Below, in pieces: positions 7,335 through 14,272 of a stretch of DNA of 44,407 nucleotides. A program made the translations under genes and the position numbers. The notes under the pieces were generated by a model. That model saw nothing but the letters and a program-made list of their open reading frames with translations. It ran no database searches and was not told the origin of the DNA. The stretch covers positions 1 to 44,407 of the forward strand of contig QFPM01000022.1 of the NCBI GenBank assembly GCA_003248655.1, written 5' to 3'. This stretch comes from Microbacterium sp. Lineage in GTDB: Bacteria > Actinomycetota > Actinomycetes > Actinomycetales > Microbacteriaceae. The first letter of the stretch is position 1, and the number at the start of each line of letters is the position of its first letter.

Positions 7335-7451
7335 ATCACTGTCCTCGTCATCCTCGGCATCCTGACCGTCGTCGCGTCGGCGGCGACGATTCGCGCGCTG
7401 CGCACCGACGGCTACCGCCGCATCCCGACCGACTGGACGCGCCTCCCCTGA
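7332..7451 (+). CDS. Small single-pass membrane peptide (39 aa)
   Basis: The ATG at 7332 opens a 39-residue reading frame. It has one hydrophobic helix (MITVLVILGILTVVASAA) and a short basic tail with RALRTDGYRRIPTDW. A GTG at 7314 would add six residues and has a weak AAGG upstream. Amino-acid composition and the clean helix-plus-tail layout favour a real gene. I have the impression that similar short proteins occur in related genomes but cannot check. It faces the GlxA-type regulator across the shared operator region and may be its target. Confidence 0.55.
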   Translation: MITVLVILGILTVVASAATIRALRTDGYRRIPTDWTRLP

Positions 7452-7460
7452 GACTGCACG

Positions 7461-7565
7461 GAGTCCGGCGTGGCGAACTCCTCCATCTCGGGGTTCCACC
7501 CGCGATCGAACCGACTCGCCGGGCGCTCTCGGCACGGATTGGAGGAGTTGCGACACCCGCCGCTC
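7461..7565. repeat. Intergenic element with imperfect terminal inverted repeats
   Basis: The left arm 7461-7485 (core GCGAACTCCTCCA) pairs with the right arm 7540-7565 (core TGGAGGAGTTGCG). Ten bases match exactly, and outward matching is imperfect over about 25. The roughly 55-base interior holds no gene. It sits between convergent genes, so it could be a small mobile-like palindromic repeat or act as a bidirectional terminator. Confidence 0.45.
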
Positions 7566-7573
7566 GGAGGGTT

Positions 7574-7643
7574 GCGAACGGCAGTCGCACGAGCGCTGCG
7601 GTAGGGCGGCGAACGGCAGATCTACGAGCGCCGCGGCAGGGTG
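7574..7643. repeat. 35-base tandem duplication at the 3' end of a glycosyltransferase gene
   Basis: Unit 1 (7574-7608) and unit 2 (7609-7643) both begin GCGAACGGCAG and share about 28 of 35 positions. Unit 2 contains the last codons and TAG of the glycosyltransferase gene (stop at 7622-7624). In unit 1 the copied stop has decayed. This looks like an old local duplication beyond the stop codon. Confidence 0.5.
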
Positions 7644-8731
7644 GCGAGCGCGTCGAGCAGGGCGTGCGCCGACCGCTCCCACGAGAAGCGCGCGATGTGC
7701 GCCGTGCCCGCGGCGACGACAGCTTCCCGCACGGCGGGGTCGTCGAGCCCCCGCACGGCGGCGGCGAAAGCCTCGGCGTCCTTCCCGGGCACGTAGAGCG
7801 CGCCGCCGCCCGCGACCTCGCGGAAGATCGGCATATCGGTCACGACCGCGGGCACGCCCAGCGCGAGCGCCTCGGCGACCGGCAGCCCGTACCCCTCGTC
7901 GAGGGATGCCGACACCAGCACCGCCCGATCGGCCAGGAGTGCGGCGTACTCGGCATCCGTCACTCCGCCGTGGAAGACGACCTGCGCACCCGCCGCGCGC
8001 GCGATGGTCGACAGCTCCGCGCGGCGCGTGAGCGAGATGCGCGAGAGCAGGTGCAGCGTGCGGCCGGGCAGAAGCCCCGCCGCCCAGATCAGCGTCTCGA
8101 CGTTCTTGTAGGGCATGAACGAACCCATGTAGACGAGGTTGTCGGCGCCCGGGACGACCTCGGTGCCCGCAGGCAGCAGCTCCGCGAGCCGCTGCGGTGC
8201 GTTCGGTACGACGACGACGGGCCGTTTCGTCAGGTGCACGCGCGCGAACTCAGCGGCGCTCGTCTCGCTCACGGTCGCGACGATGTCGGCCGCATCGAGC
8301 GTCAGCCGCTGCGGCACGTACGACAGGTGGAACAGGCGCCAGCCGACCCGCACGTACCACGGCAGGTCGCGCGGCGGCGTGCGGTGGCGGTAGTAGATCG
8401 TGTCATGGAGGGTCAGGATGAGCCCGAACCGGCGCCCTGCCGAGCCGATCGTCTGCATGGGCGAGAACACGGCATCCGCCCGATAGCGGTTGAGCAGCAC
8501 CGCCGTCAGCGGCTCGCGCAGCGCGGTCGGCGCGTGGATCTTGAGCGTCCGCGCGCCCGCGGGAAGCAGCGCGACCTGCGCGTCGTCGTGGATCAGGAAG
8601 ACGACGTCGACGCCCCGCTCCGGCGCCGCGGCGAACACGGCGGCCGCGAGCTCGGCCGAGTACCGGCTGATGCCGTCGTGGAAGTCGGTGCGGATGTATC
8701 GCGCGTCGAAGAGCAGGCGGAGGGCGGTCAT
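7622..8731 (-). CDS. GT4-type glycosyltransferase
   Basis: This 369-residue GT-B protein begins MTALRLLFDARYIRTDFHDG, with GISRYSAELAAA as the N-terminal sugar-acceptor loop. The C-terminal domain has NLVYMGSFMPYKNVETLIWA and SLDEGYGLPVAEALALGVP, the E-x7-E region that binds the nucleotide-sugar donor in GT4 enzymes. It has no signal peptide and should act on the cytoplasmic membrane face. Its start is only three bases after the stop of the second glycosyltransferase gene, so the two form an operon and probably add successive sugars to one glycolipid or cell-wall glycan. Donor and acceptor cannot be deduced. Confidence 0.88.
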   Translation of the reverse strand: MTALRLLFDARYIRTDFHDGISRYSAELAAAVFAAAPERGVDVVFLIHDDAQVALLPAGARTLKIHAPTALREPLTAVLLNRYRADAVFSPMQTIGSAGRRFGLILTLHDTIYYRHRTPPRDLPWYVRVGWRLFHLSYVPQRLTLDAADIVATVSETSAAEFARVHLTKRPVVVVPNAPQRLAELLPAGTEVVPGADNLVYMGSFMPYKNVETLIWAAGLLPGRTLHLLSRISLTRRAELSTIARAAGAQVVFHGGVTDAEYAALLADRAVLVSASLDEGYGLPVAEALALGVPAVVTDMPIFREVAGGGALYVPGKDAEAFAAAVRGLDDPAVREAVVAAGTAHIARFSWERSAHALLDALATLPRRS

Positions 8732-8734
8732 CCG

Positions 8735-9955
8735 TCAGGCCTCCAGCGGCTCGCCGCGGTAGAGCTTCTCGAACGTGTCGAGCGTCTTCTCGATGTCGTG
8801 GATCTCGACGCCGTCGAGAGATGCCTGCTGCATCCGCAGGTACTCCTCGGGGGATGCCGTCAGCACGCGCCGCAGCTTGTCGGCGAGGTCGTCGACGTTC
8901 CCCGGCTCGAACAGGTATCCGTTCTCACCGTCGTGCACGAGGTGCGGGAGCGCAACGGCGTTCGCCCCGACGACAGGAAGGCCGGATGCCATCGCCTCCA
9001 TCGTCGCGATCGACTGCAGCTCGGCGATCGACGCGATCGCGAAGACGTCCGCCTTGCCGTACGAGGCGCGCAGCTCGTCCTCGGGGACGCGGCCGTGGAA
9101 GCGCACACCATCTTGGATGCCGAGGCGCTGGGCCGTCTGCTCGAGGTTCCGGCGCTGGTCTCCCCCGCCGACGACGTCGAACGTGATGTCGGGGATCTCG
9201 GGCACGAGCTTCGCGACGGCGGCGAGGATGACCTCGACGTGCTTCTCGGTCGTGAGACGTCCCACGAACAGCACCCGCGTGTGCGCGCGCGGCGTGAGGT
9301 CGGGGGTGTAGTTGCGCTTGTCGATGCCACAGCTGATCGGGATGACACCTTCGATGTCGATCGTGTTCTCGAGGAACTCCGCCGCCTTGCGGGTGGGCGT
9401 CGTCACGGCGCGCGACATGTCGAATGTGCGCTTCGCGTCATCCCACGCGAGCTTCACGACGATCTTGTCGAGAAGGGGCGGCAGGGTCGTGAAGTCGATG
9501 ACGTTCTCGGCCATCACGTGATTGGTGGCGATCACGGGGATGCCGCGCTGGCGGGCGATGCGCGTGAGCGCTCGGCCGAGCACGATGTGCGACTGGCTGT
9601 GCACGACATCCGCGGGCACTTCGTCGAGGATCCGGCGCGAGTAGTGCTTCGCCATCCAGGGCAGCACGAACCGCAGCCAGTCGTGCGGGTAGTAGCGCCA
9701 CCCCGGCGGGCGGTGCACGGTGAGCTCCTGGCCCTCGATCGTCTCGCGGAACGTGCCGTGGTCACGGTGTCTGACGCTCGGCGTCACGACGTGCACGTCG
9801 TGACCGCGGCCGACGAGACCCGCCGCGAGGCGCTCTGCGAAACGCGCGGCACCGTTGACGTCGGGCGCGAAGGTGTCGGCGGCGATGACGATCGTGAGGG
9901 GCCGCCGCTCTGCGGCGGGATCGCCGCCCGCGGGCGGTGTCGCGGGGGAGGTCAC
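8735..9955 (-). CDS. GT4-type glycosyltransferase, first gene of pair
   Basis: The protein has 406 residues from a GTG at 9955. The open frame continues upstream to 10162, but that part is Pro/Arg-rich and unlike the family. The N-terminal Rossmann domain starts LTIVIAADTFAPDVNG and continues FAERLAAGLVGRGHDVHVVTP. Other marks are VVHSQSHIVLGRALTRIA, the linker VIPISCGIDKRNYTPD, the donor-domain opening TRVLFVGRLTTEKHVEVIL, and SIAELQSIATMEAMASGLPV with the E-x7-E type acidic pair. This resembles actinobacterial mannosyl/glucosyl transferases that work on phosphatidylinositol or diacylglycerol lipids. That link is inference only. Confidence 0.87.
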   Translation of the reverse strand: MTSPATPPAGGDPAAERRPLTIVIAADTFAPDVNGAARFAERLAAGLVGRGHDVHVVTPSVRHRDHGTFRETIEGQELTVHRPPGWRYYPHDWLRFVLPWMAKHYSRRILDEVPADVVHSQSHIVLGRALTRIARQRGIPVIATNHVMAENVIDFTTLPPLLDKIVVKLAWDDAKRTFDMSRAVTTPTRKAAEFLENTIDIEGVIPISCGIDKRNYTPDLTPRAHTRVLFVGRLTTEKHVEVILAAVAKLVPEIPDITFDVVGGGDQRRNLEQTAQRLGIQDGVRFHGRVPEDELRASYGKADVFAIASIAELQSIATMEAMASGLPVVGANAVALPHLVHDGENGYLFEPGNVDDLADKLRRVLTASPEEYLRMQQASLDGVEIHDIEKTLDTFEKLYRGEPLEA

Positions 9956-10146
9956 GAGAGGGTGGCTGCCTATCTCTGCACGTCTGTGGAACGTCGGTGT
10001 CGAACGAGTCGACGCGGGCGAGTCTACCCGAGGCCCCGCCTCGCGCCCCGGTCCGCGCCGCGCGTCGGGCGGGGAGCTCTCCCCATCGAGATCAAGCCCG
10101 CCGATCTGGCACTCGCGGACAAGGTGCTGGATGCCAGGATGGATCG

Positions 10147-10719
10147 GTGAGTCCTGCCGCACGCGACCGGATCGAGCGCCTGTCGATCCGGATCGACTAC
10201 GCCCTGATCGCGTCGATCGTGCTGTGTTTGCTGATCCCCGTGATCGCGCAACTCGTCGCGGCCTTCGTGCACGGACTCACGACGGGCACGTGGCTGGAGG
10301 CACAGGGCCTCTACACGGAAGGCGACTTCACGCTGTGGGACACGCAACTCTGGCTCGCGTGGGTGCCCGTCGTACTCCTCGCCGCGTGGGTCATCGTCAC
10401 CCTTCCGGTGCCGCTGCGCCGCCCGGGCGTCGCGGGCAGGTTCAATCAGCTGATTACGGCCGTCGGTGTCCTCGTCGCGACGGTGCCCCGTGTGGTCGGT
10501 GGGCTTGCGTCGCCAGACATCCCTAACTGGGGAACCGAGAGCATCTTCGTCGTGATCCTCGCGATTGGGGGCCTCATCGTCGCCCGCATCCTGCTCGGCT
10601 GGCTACGCCTGGTACCGAGGTCCTGGCGGGTCTACCTCGACGAGAACGGCAACGTCGTCAAACCCACCCCGATGGGCCGAGCCCGGAGGCGCAACCCCCT
10701 CGCGGACGTCCCCCAATGA
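10147..10719 (+). CDS. Hypothetical multi-pass membrane protein
   Basis: This 190-residue protein starts at GTG 10147 (AGGA eight bases upstream) and begins MSPAARDRIERLSIRIDY. There are four likely membrane segments: YALIASIVLCLLIPVIAQLV, LWLAWVPVVLLAAWVIVTLP, a weaker LITAVGVLVATVPRVV, and IFVVILAIGGLIVARILLGW. The tail WRVYLDENGNVVKPTPMGRA is polar and basic. No family was recognised. It stands divergent from the glycosyltransferase pair and upstream of the DUF2252 gene, with an 85-base gap to the latter. Confidence 0.7.
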   Translation: MSPAARDRIERLSIRIDYALIASIVLCLLIPVIAQLVAAFVHGLTTGTWLEAQGLYTEGDFTLWDTQLWLAWVPVVLLAAWVIVTLPVPLRRPGVAGRFNQLITAVGVLVATVPRVVGGLASPDIPNWGTESIFVVILAIGGLIVARILLGWLRLVPRSWRVYLDENGNVVKPTPMGRARRRNPLADVPQ

Positions 10720-10804
10720 CCATCGCCTCGCGCGCCCACTCGGGGTACCGTGGCACCCTCACGGCGCATGCCGACGGTGCGCCGACGGTGCCAGGATGGG
10801 CGGC

Positions 10805-12154
10805 ATGACGACGTCCGATTCCTCCCCGCAGACGACCGCGGCTGACGAGCGCGCCGCCGGGCGCACGCAGCGCCGACGCGCGCCGCGGCGCGCGCTGTCT
10901 CAGCTCGCCACGACCGGGCGCGATCCGCTCGGCATCCTCGCCGCGCAGAACGAGACGCGCCTTCCCGAGCTCGTGCCGCTGCGCGCCGAGCGCATGGCGG
11001 CGAGCGCTTTCGCGTTCTACCGCGGCACGGCGGCGCTCATGGCCGCCGACCTCGCCGCAGGACCGAGCTCGGGCATCCACGTCGCGTCATGCGGTGACGC
11101 GCACGTCGCGAACTTCGGGTTCTACGCGTCGCCGCAGCGGACGCTCGTGTTCGACCTCAACGACTTCGACGAAGCGGCGTGGGCGCCGTGGGAGTGGGAC
11201 GTCAAGCGCCTCGTCGCGAGCATCGTCGTCGCCGGTCAGGCCACGGCGCGCGATGACGCCGTGACGCGGGATGCCGCCGAGGCGGCCGTGCGCCAGTACG
11301 CGACGGCGCTGCGGCAGGGCCAGCTCGCGCCGCCCATCGAGCGCTACTACCAGCACTTCGACGCGGCCGGCGGGCTGCGCTCGGGCAGCAAGGACGCCCG
11401 GCGCACCCTCCGGGCCGCGATCGCGAGCGCGCAGAAGCGCACGGGCGAGAAGGCGACCCGCAAGCTCACGGTGCTGGGCGAGGACGGCCGGCGGAGGTTC
11501 GTCGAAGAGCCCCCGACGATGACCCACATCGGCCCCGAGCTCGAGGCGCGCGTCACCAGCTCACTCCACGAGTACCTCGCGACGACGCGCGCCGACATCC
11601 GCCTGCTCGTCTCGCACTACACGGCGACCGACACGGTGCGCCGGGTCGTCGGCGTGGGCAGCGTCGGCACGCGCTGCTACGTGACGGTCCTGGTCGCCCG
11701 CGACGGCAGCGCCCTGCTCATGCAGACGAAGGAGGCGGGGCGCAGCGTCCTCGTCGAATACGGCGGATGCCCGCAGTCGCCCGAGATCACCGAGTTCGTC
11801 GCGCAGACCGGCGAGGGCGGCCGCGTCGTCGCGTTGCAGCGCATTCTGCAGGGGGTGTCGGATCCGCTCCTCGGGCACTTCCGCGGGACGTCGCACGACT
11901 ACTACGCCCGCCAGTTCCGCGACATGAAGGGCGGGATCGACGCCGAGACGCTCGATGACGCGACCTTCCGCCTGTACGCCAAGGCGTGCGCGGCCGTGCT
12001 CGCACGCGCCCACGGCCAGTCGCCGACGGCGGGGCAGGTCGTCGGCTACATCGGCGACGCCAAGGCCGTCACCGAGGCGATCGTCGAGTGGTCGTACGCG
12101 TACGCGGCGCTCTCGCGCGCCGACTACGACGCGTTCGTCGCCGCAGCGGGGTAG
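10805..12154 (+). CDS. DUF2252 domain protein (kinase-like fold)
   Basis: The protein has 449 residues, close to the usual DUF2252 size. AGGA stands 8-11 bases before the ATG at 10805; an in-frame ATG at 10796 is less well placed. The family core is visible in ERMAASAFAFYRGTAALMAADLA, then SCGDAHVANFGFYASP and LVFDLNDFDEAAWAPWEWDV. GD-x-H-x-x-N and D-x-N-D-F-D resemble the catalytic H-G-D...N and D-F-G-type motifs of aminoglycoside-phosphotransferase-like kinases. LMQTKEAGRSVLVEYGG and GHFRGTSHDYYARQFRDMKG follow. The substrate is unknown. It is probably cytoplasmic and monocistronic, ending at the hairpin at 12169. Confidence 0.88.
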   Translation: MTTSDSSPQTTAADERAAGRTQRRRAPRRALSQLATTGRDPLGILAAQNETRLPELVPLRAERMAASAFAFYRGTAALMAADLAAGPSSGIHVASCGDAHVANFGFYASPQRTLVFDLNDFDEAAWAPWEWDVKRLVASIVVAGQATARDDAVTRDAAEAAVRQYATALRQGQLAPPIERYYQHFDAAGGLRSGSKDARRTLRAAIASAQKRTGEKATRKLTVLGEDGRRRFVEEPPTMTHIGPELEARVTSSLHEYLATTRADIRLLVSHYTATDTVRRVVGVGSVGTRCYVTVLVARDGSALLMQTKEAGRSVLVEYGGCPQSPEITEFVAQTGEGGRVVALQRILQGVSDPLLGHFRGTSHDYYARQFRDMKGGIDAETLDDATFRLYAKACAAVLARAHGQSPTAGQVVGYIGDAKAVTEAIVEWSYAYAALSRADYDAFVAAAG

Positions 12155-12168
12155 ACCGCGCTCGGTTC

Positions 12169-12221
12169 GGTTGCCAGTTCGTGCGGGTATCGGGCATCCA
12201 TTCGCGCACGAGCTGGCAACC
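12169..12221. terminator. Long hairpin between convergent genes
   Basis: Seventeen-base arms (12169-12185 and 12205-12221, core GGTTGCCAG and CTGGCAACC) pair with one mismatch around a 19-base loop. No T-run follows. The position between the DUF2252 stop and the 3' end of the rbsD-like gene suits a shared bidirectional terminator. The long arms also suggest a dispersed palindromic repeat. Confidence 0.6.
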
Positions 12222-12225
12222 GGGG

Positions 12226-12639
12226 TCAGTAAGGCACGCCGGCGTGCAGGATCACGTTCGCGAACGGGGTGAACTCCCCCGAGCGCACGAACGCCCGCGC
12301 GCCCTGCGACAGCGCCTTGAACTCGAGGTGCGGCACGAGCCGAACCTCGACGCCGATGGCCGCAAGCCGCTCCGCCAGCACGGCGAACACGTCGGGGTTC
12401 TCGCGCGCCATCTCCTCCGCCGCCGTCGCGCCCTCGACCTGGAGCTCGGCCAGCACCGCATCCAGCACGTCGACGAACGACGGGATGCCGGGGCGCAGCG
12501 CCAGGTCGATGCGTTCCACATCGAGTGGGATCGGCAACCCGGCATCCGTCACGACGATGAGGTCCGTGTGGCCTGTCGCCGTGATCGTGCGCGCGAGGTC
12601 CGGGTGCAGAATGCCCGGCGCACCGTCGAGGCGACGCAT
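12226..12639 (-). CDS. RbsD/FucU family sugar pyranase/mutarotase
   Basis: This 137-residue protein matches RbsD/FucU in length and motifs: ILHPDLARTITATGHTD (HPDL and GH-x-D active-site elements), DAGLPIPLDVERIDLALRPG, and the closing HLEFKALSQGARAFVRSGE with TPFANVILHAGV. The family interconverts ring forms or anomers of ribose or fucose. It is the last gene of the kinase-GH116-isomerase operon, starting one base after the isomerase stop. In this setting the likely substrate is D-arabinose: furanosidases release the furanose ring and the isomerase would need another form. D-arabinose and L-fucose share stereochemistry at C2-C4, which fits a FucU-like role. Confidence 0.88.
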   Translation of the reverse strand: MRRLDGAPGILHPDLARTITATGHTDLIVVTDAGLPIPLDVERIDLALRPGIPSFVDVLDAVLAELQVEGATAAEEMARENPDVFAVLAERLAAIGVEVRLVPHLEFKALSQGARAFVRSGEFTPFANVILHAGVPY

Positions 12640-12640
12640 G

Positions 12641-14272
12641 TCAGACGTTCACGACGCCGGCGAGGTTCACCTTGATGCCGATGCGGTCGAACATCGCGGC
12701 CTTCGCGATGAGCGCCTTGTCGGCGGTCTCGGCATCCGGCGCGTAGACGACCTGCGCGTGGTTCGCCTTGTGGCGGGCCATGAACTGGTCGCGCGTGATG
12801 CCGTGCAGGACGACGTGTGCGATGGGCCACTCGGGGTTCGTCGCGCTCTTGCGGCGCTGGGTCTCCGCCTCGGGCAGCTCGACGACTGTCCCACGGAACA
12901 CATCCGCCTGCAGGATGCCGTCCTCGATGAACACCCGCGAGAGCACGACCTCGCCGGGCTTGGAGACCCCGTTGATCGTCGCGCCGCCGGCGGGGAAGAA
13001 CACGTGCCCCTGCCGCCAGCCCTCGGCCTTGTCCCAGCCGCCGAGATGCGACGCGGGCACGGAGCCCGAGATCTCGTACACCCACACGAACTCGCCGTCG
13101 AACTCCTCGCCCCAGCGCACGTCGTGCAGCGTGTTGTCGGGCACGAGGCCCATCGCCGTCCAGACCCGATCGGTGATGAGCGCGTCGACCGCCACCCCCT
13201 CGTCGACCTCGTTGAAGTGCGGGAACGCGCGGCCCGCGTGCAGTTCGCGCTTGCCGTCGCGCGAGAACACCGGGGGCCGCTCGGTCGAGTTCAGGATGCC
13301 CTCGGCGAGATCGGATGCCGGCACGACATCCTTCAGACCCTGCTGGTACTGGATGCCGACGGCATCCAGTCCGAAATCGTCCGCGATGCGGAGGGCCGCG
13401 ATGTACATCTTCAGCTGCCACTGCACCTGCTCGCGGGTGAGCTCGGTCGCGGCATCCTCGCCGTAGACGAAGGTCATGCCGTGACCCGTCAGCCAGTCGT
13501 AGGCGGCGTCGGCGTCGGCGTCGGGCACGACGCGCATCTCCGCGAAGAGGGCAGACTGCGACAGCCGTTCTTTGTAGATGCCGAGCGGGTTCAGCAGCTC
13601 GTCGTCGAAGATCGCGTTGTACATGCCCATGCAGCCCTCGTCGAAGACTCCGATGATGGCCTTGTCGGTGAGCAGCTGGTCGCCGAGGGCTTCGCCGAGC
13701 TGCTTCTCGGGGCTGTCGGGCAGGGCCGGCAGGGCGCGCACGTGCGACGCGTCGTGCGTGATGCGGCCCGTCTCGGACCACTCCGCGAGACCCTTCGCGA
13801 ACCACTCGTCGTCGAAGTCGACCGACCAGATGGTCGCGTAGTCCTTGCCCATCTTGGTGAGGCTCGCGTTGAGGTTCAGCAGGCCCACCAGGCCCGGCCA
13901 GTCGGGCGCGAAGTTCGCGACCGTGAGGATCGGGCCCTCGTGCGTGCGCAGCCCCGCGAGCACGTGGTGCGAGTACTGCCAGTTCGAGATCGCGACGACC
14001 AGCGGCGCGTCGACAGGGATGCTCTGGAAGACCTCGAGGCCCATCCGCTGGCTCGAGATGTAGCCATGCCCGGTTGCGGGGTCGACGCCGAAGGGCCGGA
14101 TGACCTGCCATCCGAGGCCCTCGAGAGCACCGGTGACGGCCGCCTCGAGCTCGACCTGCACGGGCCAGCCCGCGACGTTCGCCGACTCGCGGAGGTCCCC
14201 CGAGGTGATGAGGTAGGCGGTGTGAGGGGCGGATGCCGGCCGCTCCGCGACCGTCGGGAGGGTGTAGGTCAT
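12641..14272 (-). CDS. L-fucose/D-arabinose isomerase-like sugar isomerase
   Basis: The protein has 543 residues. The ATG at 14272 lies behind GGAGA and overlaps the GH116 stop as ATGA. It begins MTYTLPTVAERPASAPHTAY, with VAISNWQYSHHVLAGLRTHEG, LNLNASLTKMGKDYATIWSV and DEGCMGMYNAIFDDELLN in the first half. GIQYQQGLKDVVPASDLAEG and REL-type segments follow. This pattern fits the FucI-like isomerase fold, in which Glu, Asp and His bind Mn2+; exact ligands were not assigned. FucI enzymes convert L-fucose to L-fuculose and also D-arabinose to D-ribulose. Between GH116 and an RbsD/FucU gene, next to GH172 and GH183, D-arabinose is the best substrate guess. Confidence 0.78.
   Translation of the reverse strand: MTYTLPTVAERPASAPHTAYLITSGDLRESANVAGWPVQVELEAAVTGALEGLGWQVIRPFGVDPATGHGYISSQRMGLEVFQSIPVDAPLVVAISNWQYSHHVLAGLRTHEGPILTVANFAPDWPGLVGLLNLNASLTKMGKDYATIWSVDFDDEWFAKGLAEWSETGRITHDASHVRALPALPDSPEKQLGEALGDQLLTDKAIIGVFDEGCMGMYNAIFDDELLNPLGIYKERLSQSALFAEMRVVPDADADAAYDWLTGHGMTFVYGEDAATELTREQVQWQLKMYIAALRIADDFGLDAVGIQYQQGLKDVVPASDLAEGILNSTERPPVFSRDGKRELHAGRAFPHFNEVDEGVAVDALITDRVWTAMGLVPDNTLHDVRWGEEFDGEFVWVYEISGSVPASHLGGWDKAEGWRQGHVFFPAGGATINGVSKPGEVVLSRVFIEDGILQADVFRGTVVELPEAETQRRKSATNPEWPIAHVVLHGITRDQFMARHKANHAQVVYAPDAETADKALIAKAAMFDRIGIKVNLAGVVNV

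Noticed and set aside
7257..7682. A 141-codon minus-strand frame opposite the small peptide
   Set aside because: It overlaps the divergent operator region and repeats, with no domain or ribosome site.
9956..10146. Possible ECF-sigma promoter (GGAAC near 9988) before the membrane-protein gene
   Set aside because: The partner -10 (GTC/GTT) spacing is wrong and the motif is weak in GC-rich DNA. No other signal was seen in this 191-base gap.
7664..10150. An 828-codon plus-strand frame over the glycosyltransferases
   Set aside because: It is an antisense shadow with an Arg/Asp-rich composition and no recognisable motif.
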